Positions 34,771 to 47,394 of a stretch of DNA of 64,000 nucleotides are shown here, one piece after another. Each line of letters opens with the position of its first letter. Position 1 is the stretch's first letter. The position numbers were made by a program, and so were the translations under genes. The DNA comes from Ignelater luminosus (Eukaryota; Arthropoda; Insecta; Coleoptera; Elateridae): contig VTPC01001072.1 of NCBI GenBank assembly GCA_011009095.1, forward strand, positions 166,953 to 230,952, given 5' to 3'. The notes below the pieces were generated by a model that was not told where the DNA came from, did not search any database, and saw only the letters and a list, made by a program, of their open reading frames with translations.

Positions 34771-35800
34771 GGGTAGACCCTACAAGACAGATAGGAGTGA
34801 GAGGCACGAACGGTGCGAAAGGTCTGAACGATCCGATAATTCCGAGAAGTCCAAAAGATCCGAGAGCACCAGCTACCCGAGAGGTCCGACAGGCCTGAGA
34901 GGTCCCGAATGGCCCGACAATCCCGAAGGGCCAAGAAATCCAAAAGGTCCGACATACCCGTATGATCCGATAGGGTCGATAGGTCCCACGGGCTCCAGCA
35001 TCTCGACGAGCCCCACAAGACCAAACGACTAGAGATGTGTCAATCGTGAATGATTCGGTCATTTCAATTCAATCACTTCTCAGTATTGAACGACCGAATC
35101 TCACTCGTACTTGACCGATCAATCGCGAATGTCATATCATAACGTTCAGCAGAGAAACCGATTGCAATGAAATGAACGAATTCAATGAATGCATTCAAAG
35201 ACCGAGATGTCGGTAGGTACCTATCGTACCGAATTAAATGAAATGAACGAGTTTCGCTGATCTGCATTTAGTGACTGTATTATTGCAATATTTGTGCTAC
35301 TAGTTAGGTTAGGTAACTGATGTTCTGTTATTGAGTTATATTATTCTGTATTATATATAATAGTAGAAATATAATTTTTGAATGCCAGATGGTGTTAAAA
35401 ACAAAAACGCTTATAACGTTATCAGCAGTCAGCATTGACCACAGTACACGGTATAACATATACCGCAAAAATGCAGTAGAAATTCTATATCAATCGATCA
35501 TAAGTTCGGTAGATCGATCTCGACGTTCGTCGCCATTGTGATTGTATTAACACGCTGTAAACGAATGGGAAAAGTGAACGATTGATGATTGATTGAAATG
35601 ATTCGGTCACTTTCGGAACCAATCACTGATTGATACGATCGTTATAAATTGAACGAATTACCCATCTCTACAAACGACTCAAGATGCCCGAACAGTCTGA
35701 CAGGTCCGAGGCCGAAACGGCCCGGCAGACCCATGAAGTCCAAGAGGCGAGACAAACCCGAGAAGTCCGACAAGACCGAACGGCCCGATTGACCGGACGT
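34771..35800 (+). mobile_element. 9-bp-minisatellite element, copy 4, split by a hAT-like insertion
   Basis: Core units (GGTCCGAMA, CCCGACAGG) run from about 34780 to 35029 and resume at 35679-35795. The break is filled by the 641-bp element at 35030-35670. Both parts join at the 8-bp CAAACGAC duplicated by that insertion. This copy lies inside a ~213-bp tandem repeat. The TGCACGGGCC edges are not clearly preserved. Confidence 0.6.
35030..35670. mobile_element. Non-autonomous hAT-like element, 641 bp
   Basis: The ends are TAGAGATGTGT on the left and the complement of TAGAGATGGGT on the right (10 of 11 bases match). The flanks are a perfect 8-bp target duplication, CAAACGAC, at 35022-35029 and 35671-35678. 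An 8-bp duplication and short TIRs of the YAGAGATGGG type are characteristic of the hAT superfamily. Internal direct motifs ATGATTCGGTCA near both ends look like subterminal transposase sites. No transposase is encoded, so mobility would depend on an autonomous relative elsewhere. The 8-bp match is intact, so the insertion is not very old. Confidence 0.85.
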
Positions 35801-35809
35801 AAGCCCGTT

Positions 35810-36130
35810 GAACAGCCTTTAAAGTACAAACGTCCCCTTTCGACACCGTGACCATTCCTGAAATCCAGAAGATATTAGAAATCAACAAAAGAGTATTGCC
35901 AGTTTGAAAACCCTTAGTCTTATGCTATAAAGAGCCAAGTTACGTTTCGATGTGACCATCCGACCTCGGGATATAAACTAAACTCAGAAAAGGTCAAAAG
36001 ACATTTGCTGGTGACTCGATTGTTGAACAGCCTTCAATGTACCACCGCCAGCTACCAACGTTACATTTCGGTAGCGTAACCATTCCTGAGATCCAGAAGA
36101 TGTTGTAAATCAACAAAAGAGAATTCCTAG
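35810..36130 (+). repeat. ~213-bp tandem repeat, units 2 and 3
   Basis: GTTGAACAGCCTTYAAWGTA recurs at about 35812 and 36025, 213 bp apart, each followed by GACCATTCCTGAAATCCAGA or a close variant and ATCAACAAAAGAG. Homologous to 34560-34770. Confidence 0.7.
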
Positions 36131-39100
36131 TGCCCAGATCGTTGGAATTACGTTAATCTGACGCTACCAAGGACATCTTTAAATGAAAATCACTTTTTCG
36201 TGCTACGTACTTGACGTAAAGCGGGCGAGTGTTTTTTTTCTTTTGAAATTAATGACAGCAAACATGATAGTTTCTTTCTAATTAGTTTCTCAAAATATTC
36301 CAATAAAAGAGATGTTTTGCAAAAGACCGTAATCACGATCTAGTAACTGCTCAGAAGCGACGATCGACTGTTGTTTCCTACAAGAAAACTTTTGATGACA
36401 GAAACGTATGGAGGTCTCCTATTTGCAAATCTGCAAAGGTGACTTGCTTATCTCTGACTGTTACCGAGAAAAATAATTTTGCCGTTTGATTTGGGCCATC
36501 TTGCCGTCACTACTAACGGCAAGAATGCAAAAGGTAAAAAACTTGGTCCACTTGGAGTCATTTCGACATCTATCGAAAATCCATTTGCGACATCTAGTGA
36601 CAGATACTTTTGAGTCAGAATTTAATCACTAAAGACCTGTCCTTATACCTGTTTTGTCAGCCACATTAAATTTGTGCAGTTTTTGCTACTAAGGCTAGCT
36701 CTTCTAGAGGTTCTCGAAATATAGCGGCATCTCTTTCAGTCATCTAGCGTATGGCTATTTTCTATTTTCTGACAGTCAAATCTATCTGGTCGGTTATGAA
36801 TTTTTATTTTCGACATTTCGGTAGTGCTCATATCGTGCAGATCCCAGTACATGAAGCACAATGAGGATGGAGAAAATGACAATTGCTGAAGGAACAAACG
36901 CAGCCAAAAGAAAATTAAGTGGTACATTTCAGCAAGTCAGGCTTGCCAAAAATGAAAAATAAATTGTTCCGGTAGACCAAGCACAACCAATATAGTAAGA
37001 ATGAAAACCGCTAAGAAACCAGACACAGCCAACATGAAAAAAGAACAAAGACAGAAAGAATATTACGAAATATGCAAGCAAATAAATGATCTTTTAGGTT
37101 TCTTGTCCAATGCTTGGAGTTTTTCTAGTTGCAAAATTTAAGTTGTTGTAATGAGTTTCAGGCATAACTTCCGAGTTAACTTCTAGATATTCTCAAAGTA
37201 TACGTTAATAAATGCACCAGCGTCAGGAAATACAATACTAAAGCATGTTTTAACTTGTAACGAGTAGCGAGTGTGCAAAGAATTCCTAAGAATTTATTCA
37301 TTCAGAATTTAGAAGTTTGGTTGCATGATGTCGAATTACCATACAGGATGGATTGGATGGCTGCATGTTTTAAATCAAAAGTGATCTCGCAAGTTTAATT
37401 TTTGGTTCTGTAGAAGTGTCTTACTGTCTGACTACGAGTTCATGGACCTATTGAATGATAAGTTCAAAGATTTTCTTTCAATAATTTTGAACGAATTATA
37501 AATTTCACTTCATTACAATCTCTTGCTGCTTATTTTCAAGTTATCGTATTTAACATGTTCGGCAAACCATGATGAGGTTGATGAAGTCACAAGGTAGAAG
37601 ATTAAAAGCGAGAGAGCTCCTCGACTGACTTAAAACTTGAATAAAATTTAATAAACTCTCTATCACTTTTCTACTATAAACACCTTTTATGGTTACATGT
37701 CAAGAGATAACAGCGCTAAAATATTTCCAAATAAAATAACGTAAGTTAATTGCACGAAACTAAAAATAGGCAGGGTTGAGGGAGTGACTAATTCCCTTGT
37801 TAAATAAATTTAAAAGACGGTCGGTCCCGTTCAATAATAGAAAAAAAATGTTACCGAAACTCTTTAATCATGCAAATATGTATTTGGAGGGCGTGAAAAC
37901 TGAAGTTTTTATTATATTATTTAGGATTAACACGTAACGAGGCCTAATTTACAATTAGATTAGAGGAAAATCGGGTGGGAAAAGGAAAAGATATTTTAAA
38001 GGAAAGGAAAGTGTAAATTATTCATTTCGCACACTATTGTGTGCTACGTCGTAAAAAAATTATTTTCTTGGGAGAACTCTCCTATGTATTAGTAATTATA
38101 TACGATTTGAATTCAGGCGCAATAATAAAGTGCTAAATTACTTGTATGAGCTCTAATAAGCTTTTATGGAGAGTATTCATTCGAAGTGAAGCTAACGACT
38201 TCGACTTTCAATTGAGACAGTTTATGAAGCGAATTTGCATTTTAAATTGGATTTGAGCCAATTTTCCGGCCTTTTGTCGCCCCTGGATTAACACGAACGC
38301 CATTTGCATGCTGCGCTAAACGTCTATGGGTTAAATGCATAGTGTGCAATTAGTGCTTGTTTCAATATTTTCATTTTATTTTTAATAATTCTATTCTTTT
38401 TCCACTTCTTCGAATTGTTTTCTTTGCTGATTCTGCTTAGTAACGTTCTTTAATATTTGTAATTTGAAATTAATTTTATATTTCAAACTTTAAAATCCCC
38501 GAAATTTTATAAATTGCATAATTTAAAAGGTACGTGGCGTCAAATAAGCTTTCTAGTACATTTTTTCTTTATGCTGTCTCCAACCATACTTTTAAAATGC
38601 AATTTTTCACTTACCACATAATGAACAAATTTCGACCATGATCACTACCGTTACGTAAAAGAATCAATAAACTGAACATATGGTTCTATGAATTTGCTCA
38701 TTGTTCAGTTTTGCAGGCCAGAAACTTCCAGCTCTTAAATGAAAGATTGGTTTTTCCGGATCAGTGGATTTTTAAGAAATCAAAAGTGTCGTTTGTTTAA
38801 TTAGATACTTCACAACTTTAAAATCAGAAAGCTTGGATTGTATAGGAAGTAATTTTGCTCGTAAACATCAAGACATGTTTGTAAAAAGTCTGAAATTATG
38901 AAAATATCAACGGTTCACTAACTGACTAATAATAATGCACACAACGCAGTCTTTAAAAAACATAAAACAAAACAGGCTAAGCAACAAGCATACTTCTAGC
39001 GGTTAAACAACAATATTTCATGGTCAAAAAGGTCTCAAAGGTATAACATTACCAAGAGCAATTAATTAAAACGTTCAAACAAAAGGAGGCGCGCAAAAGA

Positions 39101-40559
39101 TGAACTCGAAAGAATTCATTTTAATCATCTTTACACTGCCGCCCGAAGAGCTGAACAATAAATTTTAAATTGCGTCAAGTAAAACATAATGAATTAACGT
39201 AAACTGGCAACGTTTGAATACAGATCGGCTAATTATACACATACACACGTCTTATTATATCCATTACTTTTTAGCATTCCTCTCTCCTTTCGGCCTTTCT
39301 TATACACACTAAAAACTTTCATAATGAAGAAGATAAGGTCTTTATTTTTAAGCCCCTTGACGCTGTCAAGATAATTAGCAAATAAAGATAATTTAATCTT
39401 CTACATGACATCGCGCTAATTTGGTGTGTAACTGATACGTTGCCGAAATCAACCTGAAAAAAACAAAAATCACAAGAAACATCCATTAGGCAATAAATTT
39501 CGGCAAACTTAACTTTGTTGAAGACAGAAACAAACAAACGGACGTTAAGAACGTATACGCACGCGAACCGAAAATTTCAGTTGATATAACAAGTATAAGC
39601 AAATAGGGGGGTCGTCGTCGTCGGTTACTTTTCAACGAGAGGAGCCCCCGTCGAAAAATGAAGCTCTGAAAAGAACAGATGTAAAAAATGTCTTTTCCAC
39701 TCGCTTAAACCAGGGACGGAACACGCTCTCCTATATAAATCTCCGCATTTTTCTCCATTTTCTGCGTTAAGGATCACGCAATCGGCTACCTACCGTTTCC
39801 ATTATGCTCCAACCTAAACGAGCCCAATAAATTCACCTATCTGCACCTGAGTTCTCAATAAAAAATTGTTTCTTTTGCAACTGACCCGCACTAAATCCGA
39901 CCAGATGTCTTTGAAAGAAAGAGAAAAGTAACTCTCGCCGCGAAGAGTTTCTTTCAGCTGCACGGACATAACGCGATACACTAAATCGAATTTATGAATA
40001 GCCAAGGCGTTTTCAGATTGAATTATAAACGTTAATCCCTTCGGATATTTTATGTTACGTAGTATCGAGGAAGTATAAGCCTATTATTAGTTACACATTA
40101 ATGGCAGGATATCGGTGATTTTTTATACATCGTTCCTAAAGAGTATATAAATATTTAAAAAGGTATCAGGATTAAAAAATGTGCTCATTCTAAGTTTGGA
40201 AGGTTATGAAATTCGTCTCGGCAATTTTCTTCTTTAAATTTAAATTAATTTGAATTTAAATTGAGACCAAGATCGATGCCTTGAAGGATGGGATTCCAGA
40301 AGAATTTAATTACGGAATATAAATTTGTAACAATAAATCAGATCTACATTTTCGGAGTTATTCGATCTCCAGTTAATTCTTCTGGGTACAATCACTAAGA
40401 TTAAAGGAAATACAAACCATTTCCAAAACAATTTTCTAATTTTATCTCATCATTTATACCTAAACTTTTGAAAAATGTGTTTCTTAATATTATTCTGCTC
40501 TATTTGCTGAAAATCAGCGTATTCTTACACAGATGATCTTTGGTATCGCTTTAGATAGC
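36131..40559. other. No gene recognised; includes likely non-coding conserved blocks
   Basis: AT-rich, with several blocks of normal complexity: 38150-38350 (TTTGCATGCTGCGCTAAACG), 39060-39180 and 39590-40010, the last with a GTCGTCGTCGTCGG triplet run. A 63-residue minus-strand frame at 39814-40005 sits in the last block but shows no domain. No tRNA-like sequence was noticed. Confidence 0.4.
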
Positions 40560-43545
40560 AGAACTTATATGAATTTTGATATATCATAAAAAAGCAAATT
40601 ACTCACTGTAATACCATACAAGTGAAAGTAGTCAGAACTAACCGTATCTAGACGATATACAGAAATCATACTATTTGCTTTCGATATTAAATATCACAAT
40701 CAATTCAGGATATTATTCCCCCTGGATGAAGACTAAGTTCTCAAAAGCAGTTCTTACTGCCATACTTGTGCTTGATATTTAAGTGCCTACGACAACCAAC
40801 CAAAGACATTATTACCCTTAATAAAATTGTTCTTACCATCAAATTAGTTTGCCACCAAACAAATGAGTAAAGTTGCCTAGAAGATATAAAATGATTGCAA
40901 TAATTCTGCTTGATATTTAAATATCTAGGACGATACACCAAAAACATAATTGTCCCTAAATAAATCGTAAGTTACTCAAAAAGGGTTCTTACCATCAAAT
41001 TAGCCCCCCACTATACGAATGAGTAACACTGCCTAGAAAATATTAAACAATCGTCCTATTTGAGCTTGATATTTAAGCATCTACAAGAATAAACCACGCA
41101 TCATTCTTTCTGATCAAATGCCTTGTTACTAGCAAGTGTGTCTTACCATCAAATGATTAACAGTGTCTAGAAAATGGAAGGCAATTGCCATACTTGCGTT
41201 TGATATATAATAACAATAAACCAAAGACGACATTATTGTCTCTAAATAAATACTATGTTAATCAGAAGTAATTCTTACCATCAAATCAGTAACACTGTCA
41301 GGAAGATATTAGACGATTGTCAAACTGGGATTCGATATTTAAATATCCACAACAATCAACCACACATAATTGTGCCTGAATGAATGCTAAATTACTCAAA
41401 AGTGGGTCTTACTATCAAATTGGGATGCCACCAAACGAATAAGTAAAACTTTAATAGAAGATATAAGACGATTGCGATACTGTTGCTTAACATTTAAGTA
41501 TCTACAACAATAAACTACAAACTTCTCGCTGAATCAATACCAAAGCTCCCCAACAAGGTTCTTACCATGAAATTGGCTACCACCATACGAACGAGGGACA
41601 CTGTCTAAAAAATATAAGAGGATTACAATACTTGTGCTTGATATCTAAATATCTAGGACAATAAACCAAAGACATAATTGTTCCAGAATGGCTGTTAAGT
41701 CACTCAAAAGTGGTTCTTACCATTAAATTGGCATGCTGTGAAACGAATAAGTAAGACGATTGCAATACTGTTGCTTAATATTTAACATTCGTTCTTGAAT
41801 AAAAGCCAAGCTCCCTAAACAAGGCTCTTATCACCAAACTCGCCTGCAACCATTCAAAACAATAACACTGTCTAGAAGATACAACATGATTGCAACACTT
41901 ACGCATAATATCTAAATATCCAGGTTAATAAACCAAAGACATAATTGTCCTAAACTGAATGCTAAGTCGCTCAAAAATGTTGCTTGGTATTTAAGTATCT
42001 ACAACAACAGACTAGACAACAGTGTTTTTGAATGAATGCTAAGTCCCTCAAAAGCGATTCTTATCATCAAATAAACCAGACGAATAAATAGCACTGTCTA
42101 GAATATGTAAGACGAATGCGATACTATTGTTTGATATTTAAGTATCTACCACAATAAACTACAAACTTTGCCTCTGAATGACTGCCAAGCTCGCCAAACG
42201 AGGTTCTTGCCATCAGATTGGCTGCCACCATACGAACGCGTGACACTATCTAAAAGATATAAGATGATTGTAACACTTATACTTGATATCTAATTATCCG
42301 CCACAATAAACCAAAGACATAATTGTCCCAGAATAAAAGCTAAGTTACTCGAAGGTAGTTCTTACCATCAAATTGGCATACCACCATACAAATAAGTAAG
42401 ACTTTTTAGAAGATATAAAACAATTGCGATACTGTTACTAGATACTTAAGTAGCTACAAAAATAAAGACACTATTGTCCCTAAACAAATGCCGAGTTACT
42501 GGAAAATCGTTCTTACCATCAAATTAAACCGCCATCGTACCAATGAGTAACACTATCTAGAAGATGTAAAATAACTGCCATGCTTGCGCTTAGAATTTAA
42601 CTATCTATGACAATGAAGCAGCCATTCATGCCCCTCAACCAACACTAAGTCACTTACAAGTAGTTCTTACCTTCGAATTAGCCTGCCACCATATCAGTGA
42701 GTAATACTGTCTCAAAGATATAAAAATGAGTTTGATATTTCAGTAGCTACCAGACATTATTATCCCTGAACAAACACCAAATTATTCTTAAATGGCTCTT
42801 ACGATACTTCCACTTATACTTGACTATCTTAGACAATAAACCAGAGACATTATTGTGCCAGAACAAATAAGAAGTTGCACAAAAGCGGTGCTTATCATCA
42901 AATTACCTACCAATTCTGTAACTCAAAGTGGTTGCCAATCAATGCGAATAAACAACTTCGTAACTACTAAAGCTGTATTTTATATTCCGAAAATTTATTT
43001 AAAAAGCTGGTAACTATGAAGTGAATAAAGAAGTTGCTGCCGTGGTTGCTTCAGTTAGTATAGCACGATAAGAATAAGTAACATAGTCTAGAACGGTTGC
43101 GATATCGATATTTAAGTGCCTAGGACAATAAAGCAAAGACATTATTGCCCTTAACGAATGCTGAATTACTGCAAAGTCGTTCTTACCATCAAATTAGCTT
43201 GTCACTCTAGAAGTAACACTGTTTAGAAGATATAAAATGACTACAATACTGTTGCTTGAGATTTAAGTGTCTGCGACAATAATCGAAAGTGAAGTCCCTG
43301 AATGAACGTTGAGTTACTAAGAAATGGTTCTTACCATCAAATTAATCTATCACCATAGGATTAGAAAAAGAACTAACACTATCTAAAATATACGAGAGCT
43401 ATACTCCATATTAAAAGGATCCCTAAGGACAGTTAACGTACTTTCGCCATTTAAGTCATTGCAGAATGATTTACTAAATAACAAGTCTTGCCATCAAATT
43501 AATCATTTTGTTTAATAGACGAAAAAGTCTAGAAGTAGTCAGTTC
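40560..43545. repeat. Satellite array 1, ~155-bp monomer, about 20 diverged units
   Basis: The landmark TTCTTACCATCAAATTRG recurs throughout; the first measured spacings are 156, 154, 132, 134, 153 and 155 bp. Other unit landmarks are TTGATATTTAAGTATCTA, ACAATAAACCAAAGACAT and AACACTGTCTAGAAGATAT. Units differ by substitutions and ~20-bp deletions, so the array is old and not homogenised. No open frame persists. The 132-156-bp spacing is near nucleosome size, which is common for satellites. Confidence 0.9.
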
Positions 43546-44247
43546 ATACCTGCTGCGTAAGAATGATAGCGAAATTATGTTCCACCATCATTGTCTGTCA
43601 TTAAATTGCAAAACAGCTTACATATGCTAAGCTCAAGTGAAGAGTTGCTCTAACGTGAAAGAGTTTAAAGAATCATTTATTTGGTATTTAAACGCACGTT
43701 TATGGACAGCTATCAACTTAACAAAATTCTTATATTCACACCTGTAGATGTTGTTTCAATAAAAGCTGAAATTCAAATAATCGAGTTTCTTCTGGTTTAA
43801 GTAACACGGAAGTTTTATTTAAATTTACATAACAGAGACAATCAAGTTTACGTAATTTTACTAGCGAAAAAAAAACAAACTTCGATTGTTTCATTCAGAG
43901 AATTAATGATTCATTTTTAAAATTCATCTTTACTTCGTAGTTCCTTTTACTACACTTAAGAAGTAAAGGAAATATACTGCTTCATTAGAAAGTAATAAAT
44001 TAACACCTGCGAATCCTCATTAATCTGCAACTATCGCATTTGTACTAAACAAGATTTCTATCAAAGCATTCATCTTTTGTTTTTTATTGCTTCATAACAC
44101 ATTTAAAACAACTATTATATTAAAACAAAAGACTCTCTGCTTTCTAACATATTTAATTCTATCAAATGTTTTAAAACAATTTGCAATCAGAAACCAAAAA
44201 GAACAAAATTGAAAACACAAGCTAAACAACCAAACAACGCCACCTAC
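43546..44247. other. Intronic sequence downstream of the exon (inferred)
   Basis: AT-rich, between satellite array 1 and the 3' splice boundary of the minus-strand exon. No coding signal was found apart from read-through of the exon frame past its donor into a stop near 44092. Confidence 0.5.
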
Positions 44248-44671
44248 CTTGGCATCATCATACTTTTCACTATCTTCCGTCTGCAGTCCTCTCGTGACGG
44301 TAATCCTCTCGTCGATTTTCGGCGTCGTTACAGGCGTCGTGACGCCGTTATCCACTCCATCTACATTTTGTTTTATGAACTCTATCCTTCCCGCTTCCAC
44401 GCATATATTCGGCGCTAGGGGGTAAGCGTTCGGACTGGGGTTGGAATCGAGGCTCGCGCGTTTCGGATACGGCGGTGGACTAGAATTTAAATCGATACTA
44501 GGACGTTTCGGATGATGGTGGTGAGTTTCTAGGCTGGGATTATTGTCGTACGCTAACAGTTGGGCTTTTTCATCGCACACCGGATGCACTTGTCTCACTG
44601 AGGGCGCTAGTCGTGGTTTCTCCGCGTCGAGGGGATTTATGTCGCCGGAATAACGCGTACCGTTGGAAGCC
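44248..44671 (-). CDS. Internal exon of an unidentified Pro/Ser-rich protein
   Basis: On the minus strand a strong acceptor (TTTCTTTCTGTTTCAG, pyrimidine-rich) precedes 44671 and a good donor (AAG|GTAGGTG) follows 44248. The 424-nt exon holds one leading base plus 141 open codons, ending in phase 0. It is far richer in GC and CpG than its flanks. The translation starts ASNGTRYSGDINPLDAEKPR. It has a His/Pro-rich middle (HHHHPKRPSID), two similar PPPYPKRAS/HHPKRPS-type blocks, a TTPVTTPK segment and a charged end (QTEDSEKYDDAK). No transmembrane helix or catalytic motif is visible. It reads like a disordered tail or linker, for example the cytoplasmic part of a receptor or adhesion protein, but I cannot name the family. 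Neighbouring exons are not in the window or not recognisable. Both flanking introns contain satellite arrays. Confidence 0.72.
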
Positions 44672-46404
44672 CTGAAACAGAAAGAAAAACAATTTTAAAG
44701 ATTCGTCACAGTAAAAGAGGAAAAAATTAATTAAGCCTACTATTGAAGTTTTATTTTGGCAAAAAAATCTGCAGGTGTTAACATGGCTAACTGTTGTAAA
44801 AGCAGTTACCTCGCCCTGTAATCTAATAAATAATTGCGAGTTCCCATATAAAGCATACAGGCCTCGTTGTAAAATATTGCCGGCAGCAAGGAACCAACCG
44901 CAAGTTTAATATAGAAGAGAGAATGATGACGGTCGATTAGTTTATCAAACTAATCTTGAAACTATACTGAAAGCTTAGGGCGGTTCTTCATCAGTTCCAT
45001 CTTTAAACCATATACAAAGTTTAAATTAGACATCCGCGGGGTTGATTCGAGGCGAGATATTAAGTATATACTACATTGTGTGTAGATTGATAACATAAAA
45101 GAGCGTAACTTTGATGGTTTTATCGGAAGCTGTGTATCATAAAAGTTAACTAAATATGGTACAAGATAGAAATCTTCGTGTAACGTATTATACAATGTTA
45201 CAAGGTTGTGATGTGAATAAAACAATTTCGCTCTTTTAAGAAGTTAAGTGCATACAAAAGATGTAACCATGTATAAAAACAAAACACTCTGACCTGCACA
45301 TAAATCACCAACTCTAACGAGTTTAAAGACAAGTTGTAAACTTTCAACTGAACCCCTGGTTCTAAAAAAAAAGCCTTAATGAGGTTTATGACGTTAAGTT
45401 CAAAGATAAGCAGGAAACATAAAAAATTCTGTACTATTTTGTAAATTTGTCAGGAAGGTTAAGTACCTTTGCTAAAAAAAGAATGAAATTCTGAAGAAAT
45501 AAAAAATGAGAGTTTCCATATGTTACGTATTTCTGTACGTCTGTTTTCGCGCGGAATAATATTCTAATTGTCGACAAGAGTCGTTACTAAAATAAATTTC
45601 AAATTTCATAGAAAAAATAAAAATAGCTCGTCTGTTTTAAGGAGGTCAGTCATTGAAGGCCTTATTAGCACAATGTGATTGAGTACCCAGCGGCAATAGA
45701 AAAGAATCGACAAGCAATAATCTCCCGTTTTGGACTTCATTTCCTGTTAAATACAAACTCCTTACTATGTATCAATATCTTGCTATTCAATAACTGTAAG
45801 AATATAGTAAATTATCACCCCTAAGAAGAATTTTGGAGTCGAGCAGCGTATTGCAGACCAATAGGATCGAATTCAATCAACTCCGTACAAATACATTTCA
45901 GTTTTCTAACAGAGCACTAAAGAAAAACTTGGAACTTTTGCTCTCAGTGAAGTAAAGAAAGTTATATCGACCATCAATGAAGGTGAAAGTTAAGAGGGCA
46001 TTTGAAAGATACAAATAGCCTAGAACATGAGTGAGGTTTTTTCACGCACCACCTCTCTAATTAAGTAAAACAAAATATATCTAAAGTCAACCCGACTCGA
46101 TTCTATTTGTCAGTAAATACTATCCTGAAGTCCTCTTCACAAGGAGCAGTATGTGGTGGCTGGACAAGTCACAAGTCACTAGAAGGAAATAGTTCGGCAT
46201 AATTTACCAAAAGATTGACTTTAGTGTCAGTTCAAGGGGAGTGCTGTGTGTACACAGTACACGGATGATAAGCACGAAAGGGGTGCTATAACTAAACGCC
46301 TTCGTCAGATCGAATTTAAGCTCAATTAAAAGTGTTTCACCGGAGTTTTCATTGTGTTATATTGGCTGTATTCTCTTGCAAATCAAACTGCTCCTCGTAC
46401 TATT
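44672..46404. other. Intronic sequence upstream of the exon (inferred)
   Basis: AT-rich with no exon found. An 87-residue minus-strand frame at 44962-45225 has no motif. Array 2 starts at about 46405. Confidence 0.45.
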
Positions 46405-47384
46405 TAATCCTTGAAAAGCTTGTTGCTCGTTTGATCTTGACCGAAACGTAATTATAGCTATTCTGGTATTGGATGTAGATGATATTTTTGAAGAATTGTT
46501 CCTTGTAATAATGTCTAGCAATGCTTTTTGCTCCTCGATCCAAACGTAATATTTGTTTTTTCGTACCTATTGCAACAGATATTTTTGCAAAATACATTTT
46601 TCCAAGACACTAAGAGGCCTTGTTTCTTTTGGAATTAAAATTGTTCTCCATACTAATGCCCTAGAATCCTGAATTCGCATTGGCCTCGATCAAACCGTAA
46701 TTTACATTTTTCTAAGACACTAAAAAACCTTGTTCTACTCAAAATTGAAATTGCTCCTCGCATTAATGCCCGAAAATGCTTGTTTGTCTTTGGTCTTCTG
46801 CGAAACGTGATTTTTGGTACTTTGGCATTTGTTGCAGACAATATCTTTGCAGTATACATTGTTCTAAGACACTAGAAGACCTTGTTTTACTCAGAATTGA
46901 AATTGCTTCTTGCATTAATGCCCCAAAATGCTTCTTTCTCTTTGGTCTTGGCCGAACCGTAATGTTTGGTATTCTAGTACTTATTGCAGACAATACCTTT
47001 GCAGAATACGCTTTTCTATGACAGCAAAAGACCTTGTTCGTATCAGGATGAAAATTGTTCCTTGTGCCAATATCAAAAAATGCTTGTTTCTCTTTGGTCT
47101 TGACCGAAACGTAATTTTCACTACTCTAGTACTTATTGCAAACAATGCCTTTGCAGAACACGCTTTTCTATGACAGTAAAAGACCTTGTTTGTATCAGAA
47201 CTAAAATTGTTCCTTGTTCCAATATCGAAAAATGTTTGTTTCTCTTTGGTCTTGACCGAACCGTAGTTTTCGCTATTCTAGTACTTATTGAAGACAATAC
47301 CTTTGCAGAATACGGTTTTCTATGACAGCAAAAGATCTTGTTCCTTGTTCCAATATCGAAAAATGTTTGTTTCTCTTTGGTCTT

Positions 47385-47394
47385 NNNNNNNNNN
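47385..47394. other. Assembly gap, 10 N, within satellite array 2
   Basis: The gap follows TTTCTCTTTGGTCTT and precedes GACCGAACCGTAA, which are contiguous in neighbouring units (for example 47241-47266). The bases may simply be absent, or whole monomers may be collapsed here. Confidence 0.95.
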
